In this document: positions 1-6,028 of the stretch, piece by piece
Position numbering within the stretch: position 1 is the stretch's first letter
How the letters are laid out: every line of letters begins with the position of its first letter
DNA from: an uncultured Rikenellaceae bacterium
Lineage (GTDB): Bacteria; Bacteroidota; Bacteroidia; Bacteroidales; Rikenellaceae
Direction of reading: 5' to 3'
NCBI GenBank assembly: GCA_949284665.1
Contig: CASDWR010000166.1
Location: 1 to 17,082, forward strand
Length of the DNA: 17,082 nt
The notes under the pieces: generated by a model
Told to the model about the DNA's origin: nothing
What the model saw: the letters and a program-made list of their open reading frames with translations, nothing else
Databases searched by the model: none
Made by a program: the position numbers and the translations under genes

Positions 1-1
1 C

Positions 2-1690
2 AAACCCGTGATCGTACAATATCCCGTCAACCCGGGGGCAGGATTCGACTCTTTCGTCGATGTCCTGCTGATGAAGATGTATCGGTTCAAGGATGAAAAC
101 GGTACTCGTGAGGAGTGCGAAATTCCCGCAAACGAACTCGACCGCGCCAACGAATACCATGGACAATTGCTCGAAGCGGCTGCTGAAAACGATGAAGCAC
201 TCATGGAACTCTATTTCAGTACGGGTGATCTCTCTCCCGACCAGATCCGACAGGGATTGAGACTCGGTATTGCAAACCGGGATTTCATGCCGATTTTCTG
301 TGCTTCGGCCAAAAAGGACATCGGTACCAAAAGACTGATGGAGTTCATTATCAATGTCGGCCCCAACCCGTCGGAGGCTCCCGCATTGACAGATACGGAA
401 GGCAATGGAATACAGGCCGACAGCTCCGCGCAACCCGTATTGTTCGTGTTCAAGAGTTCGATCGAACCGCATGTCGGGGAAATCAGTTATTTCCGCGTAG
501 TGAGCGGAACCGTAACGGAAGGCATGGAATTGATCAATACCCGCACAGAGAACAAGGAGAAAATCTCTCAACTTTTCGCTGTGGCCGGTAAAAACCGCGT
601 CAAGGTAACCGAACTTTGTGCCGGAGATTTCGGATGTACCGTAAAACTGAAAGGAACTCGCACGGATGATACACTTGCCGCTGCCGGTCTTCATACACGA
701 ATCTCCCCGATCATCTTCCCTGAACCGCGTTATCGTGCAGCAGTCAAGGCAAAGGAACAGTCCGACGACGAAAAACTGGGCGAATTGCTCAACAAGGCAA
801 AATACGAGGATCCCACCATTTTGGTAGAATACTCCAAAGAACTCAAGCAAACCATCATACAGGGACAGGGAGAGTTACACCTGAAACTTTTGAAGGATCA
901 GATACAAAACAACAACAAGATCGAAATCGAGTATTTCGCTCCGAAAATACCATACCGCGAAACCATTACCAAGGTAGCGGCAGCCGATTATCGCCACAAA
1001 AAACAGTCCGGCGGTGCCGGTCAGTTCGGTGAAGTGCACCTGGTCATCGAACCCTACTACGAAGGTATGCCCGAACCGAGCAAATACAAGGTAGACGGGA
1101 AGGATCTGGCATTGAATATCAAGAACAAGGAGGAATACGACCTTGAATGGGGCGGGAAATTGCAATTCTACAGTGCCATTGTAGGAGGATCCATCGATGC
1201 TCGCTTCATGCCGGCCATTCTCAAGGGTGTCATGGAGAAAATGGACGAAGGCCCGTTGACCGGTTCCTATGCTCGCGACATTCGCGTTATCGTCTACGAT
1301 GGTAAGATGCATCCGGTGGATTCAAACGAAATTTCTTTCAAGTTGGCCGGCCGGAACGCATTCAAGGAAGCCTTCAAGAAAGCGGGGCCGAAGATTATGG
1401 AACCCATTTACAGTGTTGAAGTGCTTGTCCCTTCCGACAAAATGGGTGATGTGATGAGCGACCTTCAGAACCGGCGTGCCATGATCGAAGGCATGTCGTC
1501 TGAGAGTGGTCTTGATCGTCTTGCGGCACGAGTACCTTTGGCCGAGATGTACCGTTATTCGACGACACTCAGTTCTTTGACCAACGGTCGGGCAACCTAC
1601 ACGATGAAATTTGCATCTTACGAACAAGTCCCCGCTGACGTGCAGGAAAAACTGCTGAAAGCCTACACCGATACGGACAAGGAGGACTAA
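2..1690 (+). CDS. EF-G paralogue (EF-G2 type), 5'-truncated by window edge
   Basis: This is a ribosomal translocation factor of the EF-G family. The reading frame is open from the first bases (Lys-Pro-Val-Ile-Val-Gln-Tyr-Pro), which belongs to the G domain just after the nucleotide-specificity motif, so about 150 N-terminal residues with the P-loop and switch regions lie outside the window. Domain II follows (about 430-710), then domain III (about 730-960, with GQGELHL), domain IV (about 960-1410, with QSGGAGQFGE near 1005-1034 and the tip loop MHPVDSNE near 1307-1330) and domain V (MGDVMSDLQNRRAMIEGMSS near 1441-1500). The NRRAMIEGMSSESG stretch and the Leu-Ser-Ser-Leu-Thr-Asn-Gly-Arg segment resemble the second, divergent EF-G of Bacteroides more than housekeeping FusA. 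In B. thetaiotaomicron that paralogue (EF-G2) supports translation without GTP hydrolysis and is needed for gut colonisation. EF-G family membership is certain; the EF-G2 assignment is from memory of the family and cannot be tested on the missing GTPase motifs. Confidence 0.9.
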   Translation, partial: KPVIVQYPVNPGAGFDSFVDVLLMKMYRFKDENGTREECEIPANELDRANEYHGQLLEAAAENDEALMELYFSTGDLSPDQIRQGLRLGIANRDFMPIFCASAKKDIGTKRLMEFIINVGPNPSEAPALTDTEGNGIQADSSAQPVLFVFKSSIEPHVGEISYFRVVSGTVTEGMELINTRTENKEKISQLFAVAGKNRVKVTELCAGDFGCTVKLKGTRTDDTLAAAGLHTRISPIIFPEPRYRAAVKAKEQSDDEKLGELLNKAKYEDPTILVEYSKELKQTIIQGQGELHLKLLKDQIQNNNKIEIEYFAPKIPYRETITKVAAADYRHKKQSGGAGQFGEVHLVIEPYYEGMPEPSKYKVDGKDLALNIKNKEEYDLEWGGKLQFYSAIVGGSIDARFMPAILKGVMEKMDEGPLTGSYARDIRVIVYDGKMHPVDSNEISFKLAGRNAFKEAFKKAGPKIMEPIYSVEVLVPSDKMGDVMSDLQNRRAMIEGMSSESGLDRLAARVPLAEMYRYSTTLSSLTNGRATYTMKFASYEQVPADVQEKLLKAYTDTDKED

Positions 1691-1693
1691 ACC

Positions 1694-1750
1694 ATCCCGT
1701 TTCGGGTTGTTTTCAAGGGCTGCCTACCAATGGGCAGCCCTTGTTGTAAT
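1694..1750 (+). terminator. Double hairpin terminator after the EF-G gene
   Basis: A perfect 11-bp stem pairs 1714-1724 with 1733-1743 around an 8-nt loop and is followed by a T-rich but interrupted tail. A small CCCG/CGGG hairpin (1696-1706) precedes it and is itself followed by TTGTTTT. The structure begins a few bases after the stop codon, which fits transcript termination. The U-tract is weaker than in classical intrinsic terminators. Confidence 0.65.
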
Positions 1751-1888
1751 ATAGACAGTTAAATTTGCAATAGTATCACCTCGCGCTACAGGCCAATACC
1801 AGTTTCTTTTGCTCCTGTCTCACATTTCCCCATATTCACTGAATATAGGAACAGTTCAACTTGACCGAATCAGAGATACCGTTCCATT

Positions 1889-1920
1889 CTGCTTCTGCGC
1901 CCGCTTTTTGCGTATATTTG
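1889..1920 (+). promoter_or_regulatory. Second, weaker Bacteroidota promoter-like unit
   Basis: TATATTTG at 1913-1920 matches the Bacteroidota -7 consensus TAnnTTTG exactly. The upstream block TTCTGCTTCTGCGC aligns with the block of the downstream promoter that contains the -33 TTTG, but here TTTG is altered to TCTG and the spacer is one base longer. It may be a degraded or weak upstream start site for the gene at 2024. Confidence 0.4.
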
Positions 1921-1971
1921 AAGAATATAGGATTCGGCTCGGCATAGCCAAATCCGAAAACTTCGTTTTCG

Positions 1972-2003
1972 TTTGCCTCTGCGCTCGCCTTTTCGTATAT
2001 TTG
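1972..2003 (+). promoter_or_regulatory. Bacteroidota sigma-ABfr type promoter for the 2024 gene
   Basis: TTTG at 1972-1975 and TATATTTG at 1996-2003 are separated by 20 bp, matching the known -33/-7 pair. The predicted transcription start is close to 2008-2011, giving a leader of about 15 nt before the ATG at 2024. The region immediately upstream (about 1952-1971, A-tract then TTCGTTTTC) is shared with the promoter at 3123-3154. Confidence 0.75.
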
Positions 2004-2023
2004 TCCCATCGAAGATCTGCAGC

Positions 2024-2425
2024 ATGAAAAGGATCAAAACAGTCTCATTGTTGGCGCTGCTCTTGCTATTGAGTGTGCTCGGTACCGAATACGGAGTCGA
2101 CCACACACTTTCGCCATCGACTGACAATGGGAAAGGGAAATCGGAGAGCACGTTGGAGGCCATGAACGACATTGCCTCCGTTCGTTCCAGAATCATCGAG
2201 CAATTCGTTTCGCTGCCAGCGTCTCCACGTGTCGCAACAGGAGAAAACTACTCCGTAACTCTTCGTCATCCCGAGACCGGTCACGGCAATGGATCAATAG
2301 GGTTTTACCTTCCGGGAATCAGGAAAAACATCATCACGGTCATCACACAATCTTCGATTCCCTTACAAGAAGGGAGCCGTCCGATCGATTACTACGTGTA
2401 CGCACTGCGTAAGATCATCATTTAG
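2024..2425 (+). CDS. Small exported protein of unknown function (133 aa)
   Basis: I do not recognise a family. The ATG at 2024 is chosen because it gives a textbook signal peptide (MKRIKTV followed by a leucine-rich core, residues 8-19) and because the frame upstream of it is occupied by the promoter. No lipobox cysteine is present, so the product is probably periplasmic or secreted. Residues 25-45 are polar, rich in Ser/Gly/Lys and probably flexible. The remainder (about 47-133) has a helical start and then alternating hydrophobic positions typical of a small beta-rich domain, ending in a basic segment and Ile-Ile-Ile. A weak inverted repeat (GGGTTG at 2428, CAACCC at 2454) follows the stop. 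It has its own promoter and may be monocistronic. Confidence 0.7.
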   Translation: MKRIKTVSLLALLLLLSVLGTEYGVDHTLSPSTDNGKGKSESTLEAMNDIASVRSRIIEQFVSLPASPRVATGENYSVTLRHPETGHGNGSIGFYLPGIRKNIITVITQSSIPLQEGSRPIDYYVYALRKIII

Positions 2426-2480
2426 CAGGGTTGTCCTTCCCTTTTTATTCTCCCAACCCACTTCATTACAGGCTCTTTTC

Positions 2481-2519
2481 GTTGCACACCACGAAGGGAG
2501 TATGTATTTGTATAATTTG
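2481..2519 (+). promoter_or_regulatory. Possible promoter for the 2544 gene
   Basis: GTTG at 2481-2484 and TGTATTTG at 2503-2510 are 18 bp apart. A second -7-like string TATAATTTG lies at 2511-2519. Both deviate from TAnnTTTG by a base or by spacing. The AT-rich block in this position, and the existence of a better start codon downstream, support a promoter here rather than coding sequence. Confidence 0.35.
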
Positions 2520-2543
2520 CCGGTGTGCACAAATCGAACAACC

Positions 2544-3041
2544 ATGAATGAAATGAAATTGATCGAAGAGTCCATTACGACCCTTCTCGCAGAAAAAATA
2601 ACTACCCGTAAAAAAAGTTTTGTCCCGGCTCTGCTGACATTGATCGGAGGCGTTGCCATCATCGCCGTGGCCTATGCTGCGGAAACCTTGCGCGACAACC
2701 CGAATCTCAATTCGGCGTTGCTGCTCGCGGGAACGATTGTAATCATTGCCGCACTGATCCTTCTATCGACAGGGCGCAAACAGGAACTCGTTTATGCTCC
2801 CACACGACAAATATTGAAACGTCGCCGGAAATCTTTCGACGCCACAGAACGGGAAAAAGTTTGTGACCTTGTTCTCCGCGGAGATTTTGCTGCGCTCGAC
2901 AAGATGCCTTCCGGGAATATTGCAGCACTTCAGGTCGTCACTTACGCCACACCTGATCGATCGGTTATCGCAGCTCAGGTTCAGGAGTATGTTCCCCACC
3001 GATACGTTCCTGTGACAGAGTCTATACTATTCGAAAAATAG
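2544..3041 (+). CDS. Two-helix inner-membrane protein, unknown function (165 aa)
   Basis: I do not recognise a family. The ATG at 2544 (MNEMKLIEES) is preferred to an in-frame ATG at 2502, which would translate promoter-like AT-rich sequence. Two hydrophobic segments, about residues 27-45 and 57-75, form a helical hairpin with a short polar loop between them. They are preceded by an amphipathic N-terminus and followed by a basic stretch (residues 90-97, Ile-Leu-Lys-Arg-Arg-Arg-Lys) that should keep the C-terminal half in the cytoplasm by the positive-inside rule. Residues 98-165 form a soluble domain of mixed helix and strand. An AT-rich inverted repeat (AATAGAGAA at 3037, TTCTCTATT at 3059) covers the stop codon and could end the transcript. 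Confidence 0.75.
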   Translation: MNEMKLIEESITTLLAEKITTRKKSFVPALLTLIGGVAIIAVAYAAETLRDNPNLNSALLLAGTIVIIAALILLSTGRKQELVYAPTRQILKRRRKSFDATEREKVCDLVLRGDFAALDKMPSGNIAALQVVTYATPDRSVIAAQVQEYVPHRYVPVTESILFEK

Positions 3042-3067
3042 AGAAGGAATTCGTATTTTTCTCTATT
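3037..3067 (+). terminator. Weak hairpin at the end of the membrane-protein gene
   Basis: A 9-bp AT-rich stem pairs 3037-3045 with 3059-3067 around a 13-nt loop and overlaps the stop codon. The T-run is inside the 3' arm rather than after it, so this is only a weak terminator candidate. Confidence 0.3.
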
Positions 3068-3122
3068 GCTGCAGAAGGCAGGGAGTGGTTTTGCATGACA
3101 GAATCCAAAAACTCGATTTTCA

Positions 3123-3154
3123 TTTGCTTCTGCGCATACCTTTCACTATCTTTG
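3123..3154 (+). promoter_or_regulatory. Bacteroidota promoter for the DUF4924 gene
   Basis: TTTG at 3123-3126 and TATCTTTG at 3147-3154 are 20 bp apart, the same spacing as at 1972-2003. Sequence from about 3101 to 3134 is nearly the same as 1951-1984: AATCC, A-tract, TCG, TTTTC, then TTTGC and TCTGCGC. The predicted start is near 3159-3161. Confidence 0.75.
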
Positions 3155-3159
3155 TCCAC

Positions 3160-3182
3160 GGCTCCGCAAATGTTGCGGAGCC
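3160..3182 (+). promoter_or_regulatory. Perfect 10-bp hairpin at predicted mRNA 5' end
   Basis: GGCTCCGCAA (3160-3169) pairs perfectly with TTGCGGAGCC (3173-3182) across a 3-nt loop ATG. The structure begins at or within a base or two of the start site predicted from the -7 box ending at 3154, and lies 19 bp before the ATG of the DUF4924 gene. It could protect the transcript 5' end, as the ompA 5' stem-loop does, or could gate initiation. There is no U-tract, so it is not an intrinsic terminator. Confidence 0.6.
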
Positions 3183-3201
3183 GTAATCATATCGCAACAC
3201 C

Positions 3202-3768
3202 ATGTATATCGCACAAGCAAAACGCAAGGAAAACATAGCCGAATATATCCTTTACCTGTGGCAGTTGGAGGATCTGCTTCGGGCGCTTCATTTCAGCCCG
3301 GAGGCAATCGATGCCCAACTGGCCCAACCGGCAAGCAAGGATATGGAGAGCCGCAACACGCTGCTCGTATGGTACATGGGCATTGTCAATCTGCTCAAGG
3401 AAGAAGGGAAAACACAGTCGGGCCACCTTTCTCACACACTCCATTTGATTGCCGACCTGCAAGATCTCCACGACCGGCTGATGCAACTTCCTGCGGGGAA
3501 ACGCTATCGTGAACTCTTCGCAAGACTGGCTCCCGAACTGCCGCGCCTGCGAGTAGCTATCGGCAAAGACGATATTTCGGACATGGAACTCTGTTTTCGC
3601 GCCCTTTATGCAGCAATGCTCTACCGCATGAAGGGTGATTCGGAACGGGAGAACACCGTGAACGACGTGATCGAACTGATCTCCCCCGCCATAGCCGAAC
3701 TGGCCCGTATCTACCGCGGAGCCGAACGTGGAGAGATCGATCTCGGAGACGAAGAAGAGGTCGAATAG
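3202..3768 (+). CDS. DUF4924 family protein (188 aa)
   Basis: The N-terminus (MYIAQAKRKENIAEYILYLW then QLEDLLRAL) matches what I know of DUF4924, a family restricted to Bacteroidota with no established function. The protein looks soluble and almost entirely helical. It has an N-terminal helix with Tyr/Trp, a central pair of helices around WYMGIVNLLKEEG (residues 57-69) and HLSHTLHLIADLQDLH (75-90), and an acidic C-terminal tail (DLGDEEEVE). There is no signal peptide and no transmembrane helix. The start is the first ATG after the promoter and leader hairpin. The gene upstream of tag has its own promoter, and tag may be read through from it because the 116-bp gap between them shows no clear promoter. 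Confidence 0.85.
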   Translation: MYIAQAKRKENIAEYILYLWQLEDLLRALHFSPEAIDAQLAQPASKDMESRNTLLVWYMGIVNLLKEEGKTQSGHLSHTLHLIADLQDLHDRLMQLPAGKRYRELFARLAPELPRLRVAIGKDDISDMELCFRALYAAMLYRMKGDSERENTVNDVIELISPAIAELARIYRGAERGEIDLGDEEEVE

Positions 3769-3793
3769 TCCCCTCGCTACGATATGGAATAAC

Positions 3794-3802
3794 GGGGGGG
3801 GG
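3794..3802 (+). repeat. Run of nine G residues between the DUF4924 gene and tag
   Basis: The homopolymer lies 25 bp after the DUF4924 stop and 82 bp before the tag start. It is outside both reading frames, so slippage here could only act on transcription or mRNA structure. Confidence 0.8.
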
Positions 3803-3884
3803 AGAAAAATACCTGTTGCCGAAACTTCCGGAAATTGTGCATGATGAACATCCCCCCTGCAAACCAGTCATCCCCCAAAGAGAG

Positions 3885-4490
3885 ATGGAAGATTTGATAA
3901 ACGCCCGTTGCGGTTGGGCCGGAACGGACGAACTTTACACCAAATACCACGACGAAGAGTGGGGCCGACCCGTCACCGACGACAAAGCCCTCTTCGAATT
4001 CCTGGTGCTCGAAAGTGCTCAGGCGGGGTTATCATGGATTACGATTCTCCGGAAACGCGAAGGCTACCGGAAAGCTTTCCATGGTTTCGATGCGGAACAG
4101 GTGGCACGAATAACACCGGAGGAGGTTGAACAACTGATGCGATTCGACGGCATCATCAGGAACCGGCGGAAAATTCTCTGCACGATCGACAATGCAAAAC
4201 TGTTTCTGGCCATACAACAGGAATTCGGCAGTTTCTACGAATATACCTTGTCGTTTTTCCCCGACCGACGCCCCATCGTCAACCATTTCGAGACCCTGAA
4301 CCGGATTCCTGCCAAATCCCCCGAGTCGGAAGCCATGAGCAGGGATATGAAAAAACGGGGATTCAGATTCTTCGGTCCGACCATCTGCTACGCCTTCCTG
4401 CAGGCAACCGGTTTCGTGAACGACCATTTGGAAGGTTGCTTCTGCAAGGCCGGGCCAACAAAGCCACATACAACGGATGCGAAATTCTGA
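3885..4490 (+). CDS. tag: DNA-3-methyladenine glycosylase I
   Basis: This cytosolic base-excision repair enzyme removes N3-methyladenine from alkylated DNA. The sequence follows E. coli Tag closely: RCGW near the N-terminus, YHDEEWG, LESAQAGLSWITIL, KKRGFRFFGPTICYAFLQATG and VNDHLEGCFC. By this match the zinc ligands are Cys9, His22, His181 and Cys185, and the base-binding pocket residues correspond to Tyr21, Glu43 and Trp51. The length of 201 residues compares with 187 in E. coli. The ATG at 3885 puts the conserved Cys at residue 9; an upstream TTG at 3816 would add 23 residues with no counterpart in the family. I see no dedicated promoter in the 116 bp before it and no clear terminator after it. 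Confidence 0.95.
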   Translation: MEDLINARCGWAGTDELYTKYHDEEWGRPVTDDKALFEFLVLESAQAGLSWITILRKREGYRKAFHGFDAEQVARITPEEVEQLMRFDGIIRNRRKILCTIDNAKLFLAIQQEFGSFYEYTLSFFPDRRPIVNHFETLNRIPAKSPESEAMSRDMKKRGFRFFGPTICYAFLQATGFVNDHLEGCFCKAGPTKPHTTDAKF

Positions 4491-4852
4491 AAATCCAAGT
4501 CGACGCCCGACGACAAAGTCTCGACTGGGATTTACTCGAACTCATTGGGGCAGGCAATTATTTGTAATCATTAATTACAGACAAAAAGCATTTGTATTGA
4601 ACAGCATATTAATATAACGGGCTGGATTATCTTCGGACATGCATCCAAAGCGAAGGATGTTGAGTACTCCCAGCAGACAGCCAATCTGGAAGCGTTTGCG
4701 GAATCCGAACAGCCCATGCGGATGACTTGTATCAACAATCCCGACCATGGCTTTGGAGCTCTCCATCCCACGGATCACGATCCGGATGTGATCCTCCCCC
4801 CCCCTTGCTCCGGTTTTCTCTCTCGCAGTTCCATCTCTGACAAAAAATTGAA
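4491..4852. other. Gap after tag with no confident gene
   Basis: No complete gene can be supported here. A plus-strand frame different from tag stays open from about 4442 to a TAA at 4565 and ends in plausible-looking protein sequence. Two overlapping minus-strand frames stay open across about 4575-4778. There is also a 7-bp hairpin (GGATCAC at 4772, GTGATCC at 4788) followed by a run of nine C (4796-4804). The region could be decayed coding sequence. Confidence 0.5.
4772..4804. repeat. Inverted repeat followed by nine C residues
   Basis: GGATCAC (4772-4778) pairs with GTGATCC (4788-4794) around a 9-nt loop that itself contains the palindrome ATCCGGAT. A run of nine C (4796-4804) starts two bases later. 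No adjacent gene uses it in an obvious way. Confidence 0.55.
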
Positions 4853-4891
4853 ACGAAAAAAGCGGTGTCGGCTCTCAACGGCCGACACCGC
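4853..4891 (-). terminator. Rho-independent terminator of nrnA
   Basis: Read on the minus strand, a perfect 11-bp GC-rich stem (4891-4881 with 4872-4862, 8-nt loop) is followed directly by a run of six or more T. It lies about 40 bp after the nrnA stop. A shorter hairpin (GGAGGAA 4903-4909, TTCCTCC 4915-4921) sits between the stop and the terminator. Confidence 0.85.
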
Positions 4892-4929
4892 AACTTTCTC
4901 CCGGAGGAATTGAGTTCCTCCCATATTCC

Positions 4930-5958
4930 TTATTGCCAATTGTTTTCAGTGAAAAACTCCTGGACGGCTTTCTTATAGTGCTCGATCGTCTGCTCAACGG
5001 AAACGAACGATTTACCACCGGCTGCATTCTTGTGTCCGCCTCCGCCAAAATAACGTGCAGCAAAGAGATTCACATCCACGTCACCTCGTGATCGAAGCGA
5101 CACCCGAATGAATTTACGGGTCTGAAGGAACATGGCCGACATTTTTACTCCGGCAATCGTAAGCGGATAATTCACAAAACCCTCGCTGTCTCCCTGCTGA
5201 AAATCAAAACGGCGAAGTTCCGCCTCTTTCAAGGCAATATAAGCCACCTGATTCTGCTGGATCAACTGCATCTTGGTGCAGATCGAGTATCCCAGCAACC
5301 GCACACGCCCTTCGGAAAACTGATTATAAACCGAAGCATTCACATAAGGGACATGCACACCCCGTTCAATCAGAACGGCTGCCGCACGATACACCTCCGG
5401 AGTGAGGGTGCTGAATGAGAAATTGCCCGTATCGGTCATAATCCCCACATAAAGCGCCTCAGCCGAAGCCTTGTCCAACAACTCCGTACCGCACATCTGC
5501 TCTATGATCCGATAGACGAGAAAAGAAGTAGAACAAGTTTCCGGATAAGAAAACCGAAGCTGATAATCGTCCGGAGCATCGAGATGGTGGTCGATCAGGA
5601 TTCGGGGAGCCTTTTCATTGGCAAGAATCGCATCGCTCAAGGCTTCGAGTCGGTCGAGCCGATTGAAATCGAGACAAAATATCATCTCTGCTTCATTAAC
5701 GGCATTCGCTGCTTCCTCGGGTCGTTCCTTAAAGACAAGGAAATGCTCTATTCCCGAAAGCCACTCCAGGAAATAGGGATATTTGTTGGGGACGATGCAA
5801 TCCACCCGATGTCCCATTTCACGCAACACATGAGCCCACGCCAACGAAGAACCTACGGCATCTCCATCGGGATTGGTATGCGAAACTATTACGATCCGCT
5901 TTGCTCCTCCCGACAGCATCCGCTTCAACTCCTCTATTTTCTCTTTCAAATCCAACAT
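4930..5958 (-). CDS. nrnA: DHH phosphoesterase, nanoRNase/pAp phosphatase type
   Basis: Members of this group degrade short oligoribonucleotides from the 5' end and dephosphorylate pAp (3'-phosphoadenosine 5'-phosphate) in the cytoplasm. The DHH domain shows the metal-binding motifs in order: SHTNPDGDAVGSSLA (residues 26-40, with His27, Asp31, Asp33), CLDFN (Asp97), DHH (123-125) and MTDTGNFSF (Asp176). The C-terminal DHHA1 domain carries GGGGHKNAAGG (305-315). The length of 342 residues is normal for the family. The start gives a usual N-terminal helix before the first strand. Bacteroidota lack Orn, so an NrnA-like enzyme is expected; a cyclic-dinucleotide hydrolase role in the same superfamily is a less likely alternative. 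It appears monocistronic, with its own promoter and terminator. Confidence 0.9.
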   Translation of the reverse strand: MLDLKEKIEELKRMLSGGAKRIVIVSHTNPDGDAVGSSLAWAHVLREMGHRVDCIVPNKYPYFLEWLSGIEHFLVFKERPEEAANAVNEAEMIFCLDFNRLDRLEALSDAILANEKAPRILIDHHLDAPDDYQLRFSYPETCSTSFLVYRIIEQMCGTELLDKASAEALYVGIMTDTGNFSFSTLTPEVYRAAAVLIERGVHVPYVNASVYNQFSEGRVRLLGYSICTKMQLIQQNQVAYIALKEAELRRFDFQQGDSEGFVNYPLTIAGVKMSAMFLQTRKFIRVSLRSRGDVDVNLFAARYFGGGGHKNAAGGKSFVSVEQTIEHYKKAVQEFFTENNWQ

Positions 5959-5997
5959 TTCCGTTCTCTTCCGGGGGCGAAGGTAGGCATTTTACGG

Positions 5998-6028
5998 CAA
6001 AGAAAAAAATCATACCTTGTCTTACAAT
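5998..6028 (-). promoter_or_regulatory. Candidate promoter for nrnA
   Basis: On the minus strand, ATTG (6028-6025) and TTTCTTTG (6005-5998) are 19 bp apart. Each box differs by one base from the Bacteroidota consensus (TTTG and TAnnTTTG). The start site would be near 5991, leaving a leader of about 33 nt. Confidence 0.45.

Larger units (their letters stand above)
1748..2003 (+). repeat. Imperfect tandem array of three promoter-like units
   Basis: This holds most of the 333-bp gap between the EF-G gene and the next gene. AATATAG recurs at 1748, 1842 and 1924. In units 1 and 2 it is followed by a similar stretch (ACAGTT then A/C-AA and TTG). Each unit then runs into a TTTGC/TCTG-like block and ends in a -7-like box: TATTCACT at 1833, TATATTTG at 1913 and TATATTTG at 1996. 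Similarity is highest between the last two units and decays upstream. The spacing of about 80-94 bp suggests duplication of a promoter segment followed by divergence. Confidence 0.6.

Noticed and set aside
3816..3884. TTG start adding 23 residues to Tag
   Set aside because: The added residues have no counterpart in Tag proteins, and the ATG at 3885 places the zinc-binding Cys at the expected distance from the N-terminus.
4363..4557. Minus-strand open frame over the end of tag
   Set aside because: Arg/Ser-rich antisense shadow of tag with no independent support.
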